DNA of 64,000 nt from Chalara sp. BL73 (lineage: Eukaryota; Ascomycota; Leotiomycetes; Helotiales), in contig CAKJVC010000069.1 in assembly GCA_918026815.1 (NCBI GenBank), forward strand, positions 402,927 to 466,926. Direction: 5' to 3'. Positions 11,421 to 23,985 of this stretch are shown in pieces. A model generated the notes under the pieces. The model had not been told where the DNA came from and ran no database searches. It saw nothing but the letters and a program-made list of their open reading frames with translations. Every line of letters begins with the position of its first letter. Positions within the stretch are counted from its first letter, which is position 1. The position numbers were made by a program, and so were the translations under genes.

Positions 11421-12705
11421 ATGCATAGCAAGGTAGTCGGTGAGTGTTTCTCTTTACGCGTCAAGCAGGAAGAGCCCAGATATATGGCCGGTGTTAGACA
11501 TGAGCACGCGTTAACATTAAAAAAATAGTCATTGGGTCCGGCCCGGCCGCGCACACAGCTGCAGTATACCTTGCAAGAGCGGAATTAAAACGTCAGTACA
11601 TATATCATAAAGTGGTGGAAATATGCTAAACATTGAAAGCTGTCCTATATGAAGGAATGCTCGCAAATGGTATCGCCGCTGGTGGACAATTGACCACGAC
11701 AACCGACGTTGAGAACTATCCAGGTTTCCCCAATGGAATTGGCGGATATGATCTAATGGTATGTCTCCTCCTCACCACACCTTTCGTCTGGCCTAACAGC
11801 AACTCTACAGGATGGAATGCGCAAACAATCCGAGAAGTTTGGGACAGAAATCATTACCGAAACCATATCAAAGGTCGACTTATCGAAACGTCCTTTTAAA
11901 TACTGGCCCGAGGGTGAAGAAGATAAGGAGCCGCATACTGTGGACGCACTTATCATTGCTACTGGAGCCTCAGCACGCCGATTAAATCTCCCAGGAGAGG
12001 AAAAATACTGGCAGAGTGGAATATCAGCCTGTGCAGTCTGCGATGGCGCAGTTCCGATTTTCAGGAACAAGCCCTTGGTTGTGATTGGAGGCGGTGACTC
12101 TGCCGCTGAGGAGGCCATCTTCTTGACCAAATATGGAAGCCACGTTACAGTATTAGTCCGAAGAGACGTCCTCAGGGCAAGCAAGACAATGGCTAAAAGA
12201 TTGCTTGCCAACAAGAAGGTTACCGTCAAGTTCAACACCGTAGGTGGTGAAATTAGCGGTGATTCGAGGGGTCTGATGAGCCATATGGTATTCAAAGATG
12301 TCAAGACAGGAAAGGAGGAGAAGGTCGAGGCAAATGGGCTCTTCTACGCTGTAGGCCACGACCCTGCTACTGCACTATTTAAAGGACAAGTGGAGACGGA
12401 CGAGGATGGCTACATCATCACTAAGCCTGGTACTAGCTACACAAATGTTGAAGGTGTCTTTGCCGCAGGTGATGTCCAAGATAAGAAGTACAGACAAGCA
12501 ATCACAAGTGCAGGTATGTCACCAGTAGTTCCTTAGTCGTGTACACCAACTAACCATTCGCGCAGGTTCTGGGTGTATAGCAGCTCTCGAGGCAGAGAAA
12601 TATCTTGCCGAGCAAGAAGATATCGAAAATCCTCTCGAGAAGAGTGGTGCAGAGAAAAGCAACAATGCCGTGGTACCCGAGTACAAGACAAACCCGTTGC
12701 TGTAG
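11421..12705 (+). CDS. Thioredoxin reductase (NADPH)
   Basis: Exons: 11421-11439, 11529-11591, 11640-11758, 11811-12513 and 12566-12705, giving 347 residues. It reduces thioredoxin with NADPH. The start MHSKVV followed by [20 protein letters not shown] is the FAD-binding Rossmann entry typical of fungal cytosolic enzymes. The redox-active CAVC pair lies at about residues 141-144. The NADPH site [10 protein letters not shown] and the C-terminal FAD motif (VFAAGDV, then [17 protein letters not shown]) are intact. Length matches low-molecular-weight fungal TrxR. The reading frame extends open upstream of the ATG, so a longer mitochondrial form from a non-AUG start or an upstream exon is possible. 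Confidence 0.95.
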
Positions 12706-13449
12706 ATATGACAGAGTTTCAGGATGGCCATAGACAAAATGGCTCGTATATCATAGACTTCAAAGTAGGCGTTAGATGCACTATAGAATCAGGGGCTTCT
12801 ACCTGAGAGGGTTCATTGCCATATCAGCCATTCTTCAAATCATTCTTCGATAGTTCGTGAAGATTGAATTCACATATTTATCTATTTATTGGTTTAGCCT
12901 GACTTTACGTCAGACTACATACAGAAGCGCAATCTTGTGTGTTTGGGCTATAGCCTCATGTCAAGTGACAATTGGGAGTTTCTTCTTTTTCTTCCCTACA
13001 CTTGCTTACTCTGGATAAGCTCTATCAGCTTTGAAAACTATTCGTCGTACTCTCCCCTCCATGCCTCAGTCTGCTTTGCCCGTGGGTCATACTGTTCTCT
13101 ATGAAAAATTATCTGGTTGAAATTCGTCTATCTTGAAGTTGCATTCGGTTTCCTGAGGTGTAGGCAAGCTTCAATCTCCACATGAATTTGCTGTATACTT
13201 TCTACCTACACGAAAGTGATAGTTGATTTCATCAGGGTTATATGCCCTGTGACAAGCTCTGTCATCGAGCAAGACGTGTGCACTGGAGCAATATTTACAA
13301 ACATGTCCATAATTTAACTATATACACAGAAAAATGCCAGCATCTGTAGCAAATTCAAGCCTCTCGACTCTCACATCATAAATCCCATAGCAAATACTCT
13401 TGTTCACGACTCATTCTTGGCATAGAGCTCTAGCCTGGTGCTTCTTGCT
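12706..13449. other. Intergenic between convergent genes
   Basis: This is the 3' flank shared by thioredoxin reductase (+) and the xylanase (-). It is AT-rich, with no coding or repeat signal. Confidence 0.5.
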
Positions 13450-14202
<753 letters not shown>

Positions 14203-16474
14203 TTTGACTATATCGATGATCACTGCGATCTTGATTGCCTTTTTTCATGAGCGAGCCATCGTGTTTTTATAGCTTCTCCCGCTCGCCACGAAAATAAGTG
14301 GTTCATGAAATACGGTTGATTCAATCTGATACAGCCTTAAATTGAACATCTCCACTTTTAACCCTCTAGCAAATCGCTGCGCCGACACGAATATCTCCTC
14401 TGAACTTTGATATCGCATGACCTTCGATAGCACCTCTCAATCCCTCGTCCAGAGTCTTGGAAACGGTAAACGTACCCCACAAACCCCAGACCTACTTTCT
14501 CAATTTATCCATATATTGCCTATTGCAAACCTTTCGACCCAATCTGACACCAGGCGAAGTAGAACCTTGGAAACAAAAATCGTCAGCCAGAGATTAAACG
14601 CACGAATTAGGCATCTTGGCTAAAACGTTTTGTTCATGCGGCACTTTATGGGAAACTACCGATGCCCTATACCGGCAGCATCCATCGTCATATTGAGTGT
14701 AGCAGGGGTCTTCAGGGGCGTTTCCCCCACAAACGCCACAATGCTTAGCACTGAGCATTCGTTCTCAGGCTATAGCCATTTAGGCGGGCTTTATCCGGGA
14801 CTGTCTGATTTAAAACGCTGACTGCTATTTTTGATATTGTGAGATCTGATTCACTTGTATAGAACCAACTTATTGATGGCGGTTGTATCAATCTATATCT
14901 AGATTGAATAGGCCTTCAATCTATGACCCTGGCTCTCTAGATAGCTAAATCATCAACAGTTAATTTAGCCCAATATAATGGCCAGTACAAAGTTGATGAG
15001 TTAATATAATCAAGCGCTTCGCTTTTCTGATATAAAGATACTCAGATAAAAATTTTCGGACATGTACAATCATACCACTTTGTTTCGAGACTTTTTCATA
15101 CCGGGAATTTACTTATCGAAACAAAGAGCCGGAATCTTTGATATCCATTTACGCATATCGAAAATTTAGTTATATCTTGATTGGAGTCAACTCTTAAGAA
15201 TTTCCCAAGGCTTCCACATAAAAGGAACATAAATCTATATTTTAACTAAATGGTAAACGGGTTTTCAAGTTTTGCTGCCTTTTATCCGATCATGCAAACT
15301 CGGCCTATTGAAATCGTTTGAATGTTGAAACACTGATCTAATTCTTAGCATTTTACTATAAGCAGGTTTACCTATATCTGTAAATTGGTAGTTTTTAGGT
15401 CGAACGGAAGCTAAGGTTTTCTCATGACAACTCGTTCTGTTTCTTAATTCAGGGGGTCAAACAATATGCTGCTTTCCACGGATCATACTTCCAGCCCCTT
15501 ATTCATTAGCCGGCTATTATCCGTCTTCAAATCTCTCCTTCTTTAACGTAAGATGGCTGTGCTATTGCGAATGCAGGTCCTCAGATCTGTTAATAACGTA
15601 TAGATCTTGATCTTAGCCAACCAGCGCCACATTCATCTTAATGTCATGACACGCCGCCACTATGTCGCCACCATAACTATAAGCCACCTAGAAGCATGTT
15701 GCCGCCACACGGTCCAATTGCGCCTTTAGCATATATATTGAACCAAGCATTCAGATGGAGAATGACGTGTCTAAGCGCTTGAAGCCGAGGATTTGTCTCG
15801 CAGGAGCTCTTCGATCCTGGCGCTCGCGCCATTTGAAATGTGGCTAAATGGCGGAACAAAAGGGCTCTACTACCGGTGGGGCTTCTTTAAGCCTTGATGA
15901 GCTATCAAATTCTAGAGTCTCGATTTAGAAAACAAGAAGTGGGTGAAGACCCTGAGACATCGTCGCCGAGAGCGGTCAAACTGGATCTAGGTACCAAGTA
16001 AGCTGTTGTGTTATTCTCTCTCTCCTTGTGTCCTTTTGGGGACGAGCGGAAGCTTGGGGTATGAAGTTACATTTTGCGCACATGAGCAGGACCTAGGCTT
16101 CAGTTAGAAATGATTGCCAGCTCTATGTTCGCTGTAGTTTAGTGAGATTGGTTCTTCCTTTTGAAATAGAATTCTAAACTGTTGACAACGTATTCTAGAT
16201 CGAATTATGACTAGAGCAGAAACATAGGCTTCGTTGGATCCCGAGACTCTGACTTTTTTTTGGATTCAGGCATACTTGTTCACAATTTTTCAACTACCTT
16301 TACTTCTAGTAAACCAGAAGCTAACAATAAACCAAGAGCACAATAGCAAACATCAGATCTCAGCCCCAAGATTGGAATCAAATAAAACAAATCCATGGGA
16401 GTCGTCGTCTCCCTTGAAACTCTAGCGAACTCCTCTATTCTGCATTCGCTACCCTCATTGCTTGCACGCCCCAG
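14203..16474. other. AT-rich gene desert, 2.3 kb
   Basis: The first 400 bases are the xylanase promoter. From about 14830 to 16230 there is almost no open frame, and the sequence is rich in TA and AT, as in decayed repetitive DNA of ascomycetes. No terminal repeats or transposase remnants can be recognised by eye. Confidence 0.4.
14264..14623 (-). promoter_or_regulatory. Xylanase promoter motifs (TATA, CreA-like, Xyr1/XlnR-like)
   Basis: A TATAAAAA box reads on the minus strand at 14271-14264, about 65 nt before the xylanase ATG. Two SYGGRG matches (the CreA/Cre1 consensus) read on the minus strand at 14480-14475 and 14489-14484. One GGCTAA hexamer (the XlnR/Xyr1 consensus) lies on the plus strand at 14618-14623. 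These short motifs occur by chance, but their closeness upstream of a xylanase fits glucose repression with xylan induction. Confidence 0.4.
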
Positions 16475-17131
16475 TTACGCACACCCGCTCGGTGCATTTG
16501 TACAGAAAACGGCCTCTAACTGAATTGCGTAGCATCCAGAAGGCACTGCGCCAGTGTTGGAGCTATAAAATACGCCAATGACCGGGGTCGTGTTTGTTCC
16601 TGCGGTTTGCGAGCATGCTAGATGGTCAAGTTAGTCACAATCTCCCACGAAATGCCAACTCAGTTTTGTGATAAAAACGTCGCAACAAAACTTTTCTTCA
16701 CCGCCGTCTCTCATCACAAGCCTCCCCTTACATGTGGAATACTTCTTATACATACCATAGAACTTCCCCCCGTCAGAAATAGTCAGGATATTGGATGATG
16801 AGAGTGAGTATCCTGATTGAGGGACGCCAAAGACGTCAAGCTGGATCCATGATCCAGCCGTCCCATGGATGAGGTATGCTGGTCCTGGGTCTGAAGGGTC
16901 CATTTCGAGGAAGGAAAGGATGCCGCTGGTTATGGTCCCGCCAACCGGGAGGGTCTGTAGCGGCTGGAGACCACCGACGAGAATCCCATTTACGGTGCCG
17001 ACGCCGCCGAAGGGAATGCCGTTGTAGGCTGCGTGGGTAGAGATGCTACGCAGGTAGAACTCGGCTGTTTGAGCGGTGGCGGTGGAAAAGAGCGAGAGGA
17101 AAGGTGCGACTAGGGAGATGGCTACTTTCAT
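16475..17131 (-). CDS. Small secreted protein of unknown function
   Basis: Exons, in transcript order: 17131-16756 and 16617-16475, giving 172 residues. MKVAISLVAPFLSLFSTATA is a clear signal peptide. The mature chain is rich in Gly, Ser, Thr and small hydrophobics and has cysteines only near the C-terminus (FYGACSQ, SGCYA, VFCTN, SGCA), suggesting disulfides. The intron has GTATGT, GACTAAC and CTAG signals, and the joined frame ends at TAA. A TATATAAA box reads on the minus strand at 17227-17220, about 90 nt upstream. The layout of beta-rich repeats ending in ISDGGKFYGAC recalls PhiA-like fungal wall proteins, but the resemblance is weak. It could be a wall protein or an effector-like secreted protein. 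Confidence 0.7.
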
Positions 17132-19090
17132 TGTGTTGTTTGGGCTTGATGTGTTGATCGAGTCTCTATGCTTTCTGCGAACAGGTAAGTGGTTTCTAGG
17201 TTTAAGGGTGCAAAGGAGGTTTATATAGCTGATGTTAGACAAGTTCTCAGTAACGGACTTTTCCATTTCACGTTCTGGCCTGTTGGTCAGACTATGTGGC
17301 TCGTGTATTGTTTATGCACCATCGTTTTTAATTGTCCAATCACTACTTGAACGTCGAATGCAGGCGCTGATAAAGGGAAATCCTGGTATATCGCCGTATA
17401 TGTCAAGCTAACGTCTGGATAGCGTCTAGCCGTGGCCTTGTCATCAGCTTACGGCTGCACCACCATGTGGGTCTTCCATGGGGAGGTGAGAAACCCTTGT
17501 ATGAAGAGGGATATCTTGCATGAACATGTACACAGAGCAGATAATGAGCTTAGTGAAAAAAATACCGTCCTCATTATCACAGTTATCAAGTCCATGTCTG
17601 AACAACTGATATCAGGCCCTGATGGATGTTCATGAGCATTCACAACGAGACTCAACAACCTTTTTATTAATATCCCCCAGGTGAATGCTCCTGCATATAA
17701 TTTCTCACTAAAGACCGCGGCACGGTCCGTGGAATAGGATCCGGAAGGCGCTACAGTAGTGTCCTTGGGAATTGCTACCTGCATGTGCAAACGTGTGGCG
17801 TCCTCAGATGCTTGGCACTGCGCTTCGTCTGGCTCTTTCAAGGCCTCGCGTACCCTATTTACTGTTCTCTGTGCTTATGCGGAGCTTTCTGGTCTTTTAC
17901 ATCTGCTTCTAGTGGGGGCTTGTTCTCATGTTTGGGTTTCTTACATGTGGGAATTGCTGCTTGCTAGGGCATGTTTGCGGACCTTCTTGAAAGCGATTTT
18001 CAAGGGAGGCAGAAAATTTTATGATGGATCGAGGAGCCCAACATTAGAGTTTACTTTAAGGAAATCCTCTCAGTTTCTGTTTAGGAGTACGCTTTTTTTT
18101 AAGATAAAAGTCCATCAAGATCAGAAAGCCTAATAAATAGTGATCCATTTCATAGAAAAGCATGGGCTTGGAATCGCCTGGTGATGTTATTCAAACTTCA
18201 CACTTTCGCTTAAAAGTCAACTCCCCCTGTAATTCTCTTGGCACAGCGTGATGAAGCCCTTTCTGAACATGTAGAGACACCAAAACATATTTCTTAGTAA
18301 ATTGGGTCAGAAATGCAAATTGGAAACTGATTGATCCTGTTTAATGCCAGATAAGAGATTAAATAAAGGTTCAAGTGATGATGCACAAAGGAGAAAGAAG
18401 GTGGAAGGAAATCCAACCAGGCTTGCTTTGATGATTGATTCACATCCAAAAGGCCGTGATATACCTCTTGATTAGCTTTTGATGCTTGTCCTGCCTGCCC
18501 TGCTTGTTTAATGAGCCTGGAGTAAATTTAAACTTGCTCCACACAGTGATATTAGCACAAATCATAATGCCACCTTAAACTAACAACTGGCTGCTGTCTT
18601 TGAATTCTAAACGAAATATAAGACACATTATTCAGATGTCATCGCATTATAGCATGTTAATATATCTTCAAGGAGTGTCCTCCATTTCATAGAACTTCCA
18701 GTTGATGCCGAAATGTCATAAATTGTGATTTTAATTATAATAAGGATCAAACCATGTATGCTGGTACGATACTGAAATGGATTCCCAAAAGGCTTTCAAT
18801 GTCTCCAGCTATCCCAAAAATATGGTGGACAAAAGGGTGCATTTTACTGGTGTACTTCTGCCTCACCTTATGAAAAATCCGCACACCGTACAACCAAAAT
18901 GTGCGGAATTATCAGGCTACTAGCCTCGTCCAGTTCACTTTTGCGTCTGCAGATAAACAGCCAATGCTCCGCATCCGACTCACAATCCGCAGTTTCTTTA
19001 GCACCACAAACGCATTCCGTCACGATCTTGCTCCTTCGCAGCCTTCCATTCAGAATAGTACATTGACGGACCCTACAGATTGTGAGCGTC
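17132..19090. other. Intergenic, 2.0 kb, no convincing gene
   Basis: Overlapping open frames on both strands (about 17430-18130) have no recognisable motif, no splice-compatible extension and mutually antisense positions. The rest (18170-18850) is AT-rich and closed. Nothing else is seen. Confidence 0.45.
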
Positions 19091-20217
19091 ATGGCAGCTG
19101 CTCCACAGGACGAGATACAATTTGTTCGGCCTCCTGCTGAGAGAATTGGACAAACAAGCTGGGTTCCTGTATTTCTTACCCCAGCGGAAATTCACCGGAT
19201 TAACTTCGATCACCGCCGCCCCCGGTATCAGCGGGATACAATTCATGTGCTGAAGCAGGAGTTTGGAGCACAATGGGATTATACAGGGGAGGAGCATTGC
19301 AAAGACCGATTTCACCCAGACGAATACCACGATGTGACTATCGATAAGCCTCATCTCATGGATCACGTACGCAGTCAAGTAATGTCAGCTGAGGGGGAGA
19401 AGATTGAAGGCGGTTCTGGGGGTGATCCCAGCTTCGATCGTGCCTCGGCAGCAGGATTTGGAAGAGGTGAACAGTGGATTGTTAAGTATGGAAGAGGTAT
19501 CGTGGACCAGAATGGAGTGGCTACCTTGTCACCGAATCAGCTCATGGAGAAGACGGGCGAGGGTTTGAAGAAATTTGGTGCGATTAGGAAGGCTACTGCC
19601 CAAGCGTCCGAGGAGCTTCAAATATACAAGCACAAGTTTGTGGTGAAGGTCTTTTTCCAATCGGCGCCAAAGCTTGTCAAAATGGTGAACACACTTGATT
19701 TGCTGGTTGGACGATTCGCGTATGTTATGGCAACGGGCTCAACCACTGGCTGGAACCTTTTTCACGGCATTGTCAATGACAAAATTGGTCGGAAGCGAAT
19801 CTTAGAAACGCAAATAGCAGTAAGTGTTCTCCCCATCAATCAGCCTCGCCCTCTGCTTACTTTGTAAGACCCTCCAAGAATTAAAGTTGTTCTTTGTAGA
19901 GCTTAGGGCATTTGCGTCTCTTCGAAAGCATCAACATAGAGCAAAGTTGGTCCGTGATAGCATGGTCGAGATTTTAACCGCCTTCAAGCATAACCTGACG
20001 GTATGGCCTGCCGATAAAGTGCGTAAATTTTGCTGATAAAATATAGCAACTTTTGAAATGTATGGAGATCTATATTGAGAGAGCAGCTCCACTGTGGGAT
20101 GGGAGTACAGTCGGCGAGGCAGTTTATTGTCTGACCGCGATTGACAGATGCATTGAGGAATGGTCGTGTGTCAGCCGAACTCTTGGACAACGGGTATTCA
20201 GCAAATCTAAACAGTGA
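19091..20217 (+). CDS. Uncharacterised fungal protein, mostly helical
   Basis: Exons: 19091-19819, 19902-20000 and 20047-20217, giving 332 residues. The start is MAAAPQDEIQFVRPPAER. No signal peptide, membrane segment or catalytic motif is recognisable. The N-terminal third is acidic to neutral with many Asp/His (HPDEYHDVTIDKPH). The second half is Lys/Arg-rich and predicted helical, with long amphipathic stretches such as QASEELQIYKHKFVVKVFF and LRAFASLRKHQHRAKLVRD. Exon 2 uses the second of two nested acceptors (TAGAG): the first would end the frame early, while the second keeps it open into a well-formed third exon. Helical N-terminal regions of fungal NLR-like proteins look similar, but there is no NTPase domain here. 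Function unknown. Confidence 0.7.
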
Positions 20218-21077
20218 ACAGCATGAACGGATGAGGCAGGATTGTTAAAGGAAAGCAAAATAATTGCGGATGTATTATAGCCACGACATGCAAGCGGCAG
20301 AGAGACCACTCTCTGCACCATTCAATTCGTTTTCGAAATACCAAAGGCTATCAGTATCATTATTTGCTCCTTGGAGCGAAAAAGCTTAATCTTGCAAGTG
20401 TAAATGAAGCTAGCCTTGACAACGAGATGACCTGACTTGTGCTTGTTCATAGCTGTCGATAGCCTGAAGACAATACGTAGCCCTAGATCTAAGAAACCTG
20501 TTAGTACGAAGCGGGACATGCACCTGGAGTTGAGGAGTGAGTGTGACATATTTTATCCAATAATGTGAAAGAAGAGACTTGAGAGTCTAGATGCAGAATG
20601 ATTAGGCTCAATTTTCTTGATTTGCTGTTTAGGGATAAAGATTGCAGTAAGTAATGCATACGGTCCCTAAGAGTTCGGCACTTCTTTATTCATGAGAATT
20701 TGATGCATCTCTATCGTTGCATTAATGAAGAAGATGGTGGATGTTGTTCTTTAGGAAGACATGACGTCGACATCACACAGCCAATCACGGCCCGCGATTT
20801 AGGCAACACTTTTTTGCTGCATGCCGCAAACAATGTGTCAACTTGCAGACGAACTTTTGATTACTGGCATATCTTGGCACCAATACCAGGCCAAGAGAGC
20901 AGCAGCCTGAGCGAGCCTTGGGGCTGACGCGCTATCCCCAGGATGGTTATCTTTGCGTTTGAAGCCGGGCAAGTCATCATTACTCTGACTTTGTATATAT
21001 CAGTCCTTGGTGCTTGACCTTCTCCCCTTTCTTTTCCTTCTCTTCATTACCCTATTTCATGATATAACCTTTACACA
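20218..21077. other. Intergenic upstream of the monooxygenase
   Basis: There are no open frames of note. A TATATA element (about 20994) and a pyrimidine-rich tract (about 21017-21050) lie just before the monooxygenase ATG. Confidence 0.45.
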
Positions 21078-22643
21078 ATGGATAATCTAGTCATAAAACT
21101 TCAAGCCCAAAACCGTCTCACAATAGGTATCATAGGGGCGGCAGTCGCTGGCCCTGTCTTTGCTCTTCAGATCCTCTCTCATCCTATCCTTTCCAAGCTC
21201 TACAAGCCAATTGTGTATGATGCAGCCCCATGTCCAGGCCAGTCGGAAAACCCAACATCTGAGACTCTGCAAACAGCGGGTGCAGCTGTCGCTATCTCTC
21301 CGAATGGCTTGTTCCCCTTGTATGAGCTTGGTCTGCGATATGCAGTGGAAGAAAACAGCTGCGAGCCGCCAAAGTTGCGAATCTGGAGATCAGGCTATGG
21401 AGACCCAGGAAGTGGCGATATCAAAGATGCCAATGCAAAAAACTTCCATCTGTTGTACTCGGGTGCAAAGAACGCGTATTGGAACAAGGACATTCGGACC
21501 GGAATGAGGACTATGGAACGCCGGCATCTACAAAGTCTCCTACTTGCCAGGCTGAGAGAGCTTGGAGGTGAGATCAACTGGGGAATGCGTCTCACGCATA
21601 TTAAAGAGCTTGATAACAACAAGATTGATATTACGTTTCAAAGTGGTCAATCCCGTAGAGTTGACTTGCTAGTCGGAGCTGATGGCGGGTGGTCTACGGT
21701 CAGAAAACATGTCATCAAGGCGAGGTTCGGCGATGATCCCGCTGCTACAAATAGATGGATGCCGGGGTTCATGGGTGCTACCGGATTCTATGGGGTTACT
21801 AGAAAGTTAGATGTGAATAAACGCGTAGATGCAGATGCTCCTGCAGATACGCATGGCATCTGGCTTGATCGGGGTAATCTTTCGTCATCTCCACTACCGA
21901 ATGGTGGAGTTCGGTGGGATCTCATCCTACCTGGAGATCTTCCACCGATAAGAAGTGCAACCATTGATAATATCGAACCAAAGACTGGATGGGAATCAAA
22001 GATTATTCCGGGAGCGTATGACATAGCATCTAGCACTAAAATACTTCGTGAGCATGCTGGGATATATCATCCTGTGAGTGGCACGTTTGGGCATCTTCTC
22101 CTAAACTCAGAAAGGATTATTAGAACCCCATTGAGGCAGCACGTCTGGGAAGCAAACGAGATACACCATGGGAATGTTGTGGTTATTGGAGACGCTGCTC
22201 GATTGATGCTACCCAGTAGCGGCCAAGGTAAACTGCATATATACTCATTGCTGATGCTTGAGGCTAACATTAGGTAGGAACAGCTTTTGCAATAGAAGAT
22301 GCAACTGTACTGGCAAATTGCCTCCTCAACAAGCCGCCCACAAATGATAAACCGGACCTCCACAATGCTTTTTCGCATTATGCTCAATTGAGAGTCCCAC
22401 GGTCAAAGTTAATGGCTAAGACAGCGTATTGGATTGGTGTTGCAGGACTGGGCCAAACTTGGTACTGGCGGTGGCTGCGCGACTTCAGCTCTAAATGGAC
22501 GGCTGCTGGAGAAGACTTAAAACTGTAGGCATCTAATTTTGCGAAATGATTCATGCTAACATGTCAATAGGAACAACAAAGATGTAAAACAATGGCCATT
22601 TGATGCCAGACTCAAAGTTGAAATAGATGAAAAAGCCATATAG
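21078..22643 (+). CDS. FAD-dependent monooxygenase (PHBH / salicylate hydroxylase-like)
   Basis: Exons: 21078-22227, 22278-22524 and 22571-22643, giving 489 residues. It is a class A flavoprotein hydroxylase-like enzyme that would use NAD(P)H and O2 on an aromatic or polyketide-type substrate. The N-terminal dinucleotide motif GIIGAAVAGPVFALQI departs slightly from GxGxxG, since Ala replaces one Gly. The second motif LLVGADGGWSTVRK (about 197) and the third, VVIGDAARLMLPSSGQG (about 368), are intact. The last donor is a weak GTAGGC. No secondary-metabolite backbone gene lies nearby, so it looks like a stand-alone catabolic or detoxifying enzyme. The substrate cannot be inferred. Confidence 0.87.
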
Positions 22644-23985
22644 CATGCATCTAATATCACGAGATATCACAAAAAGCTGTCGAAGGGAAATCCTGAAAAG
22701 AATGCTTGTTTGATGCGACTTTCAAAAGGGTCGTGGCTTTTCTCGGTCCATCAATTAATCCCCACCAAAAAATTAGGTAACGTTGCGATACACAACTAGG
22801 CGTGCCCACCTTCCCCATACACAACAGATCGTTGTTGGAGAATTTCAAAAGTGCATGGAAAACCAGGATTCCCGAGATTGTAAGTCAATACTCATGTTCT
22901 TGGCTTCTCAAGCCCCGTGGAGAAGGGCCGTTTGACGACATCCTGACTGTTTTCTGCAGCTGACAATACCCCAGATAGCTCACATTACGACAAGAATCTG
23001 GCTCATGTGATCCCTCCCGGCACTGGTCGATCTGAATCCGAGGCTGCTTCCAAAACGCATATCACCAGAAGACTGGTCGATTTTCTGGAGTTATTACGCC
23101 ATGCGACCTAGTCACACACATGAATGAGCCTGCATCTGCATCATGACACACTAACTGGCAGGCGCTTGCAATTCAAATAGCATCGAGTTTGACCGCCGGA
23201 GCCATGTGCCGGAATAAAAGTGACCGAGGCGTTTGCGGGGAATTCACTGCTGTACCCCGGCGCCATTCCCGACGATCAAAGCTTAGCCTCCAGCCCGCCC
23301 AATCTCACACCTAGCACTGAGATGAATCCGGCATACCACTGATCATGGTCAGTGGCCAACGTGCAGTCAGTGGCCAGCATGCACTCAGTACCTGACCATA
23401 ACGGAGCACCAACGTACTAGAATCGCCAAGGCTGAAGCCTTGCAAAATTCCATCACTGCCTTGGCCTCACCCCTTCACACTGCTCTCTCCTCTTTTTCAG
23501 TACATGGGTGATGCGTTTCCAGGATACTGCAGACCGTACTTCGGATCATATGCAGGTTTGTTCGAAGTCCTGTAAGCTCTCTGGCGCAACTCGCCCTGCT
23601 AGGTGAATACATGGATGGCTCTCCGATCCTGTTGTCCTATTGTTCTTTTGCTTTCATTGGACTTGTGATCCATCGCCTGATGGATTGCTGCCAACGCCCC
23701 GCACTCCTTTTTGAGCGAGTGATATATGTGCGCCCCCTCTTTATTTTGTACGTGCCCTCTCTCCCCTGTAAACCATGATGCACGTCATTCAGGACACACG
23801 GCAGTGAATCCTTCCTTCTCTCTTTTAAGTCATGAGCACGGAAGGGTCCAACATTCATTCGTAACTTCCTTATAGAAACAGCTCTATCCTTTTCCCTCCT
23901 AATCACAAACATACTCAAACAATCTACGCCTTCCTGACAACGCATCATGTTTGATCTTTTAGTAACCTGTCTTAACCTCTCAGTC
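22644..23985. other. Intergenic, 1.3 kb
   Basis: This is the upstream region of the glutaminase gene. Imperfect short direct repeats (tcagtggccaacgtgc / tcagtggccagcatgc) lie at about 23349-23385. No coding frame is supported. Confidence 0.45.

Noticed and set aside
17449..18133. Opposed open frames of 124-130 codons
   Set aside because: They overlap on opposite strands, have no motif and no splice-supported extension.
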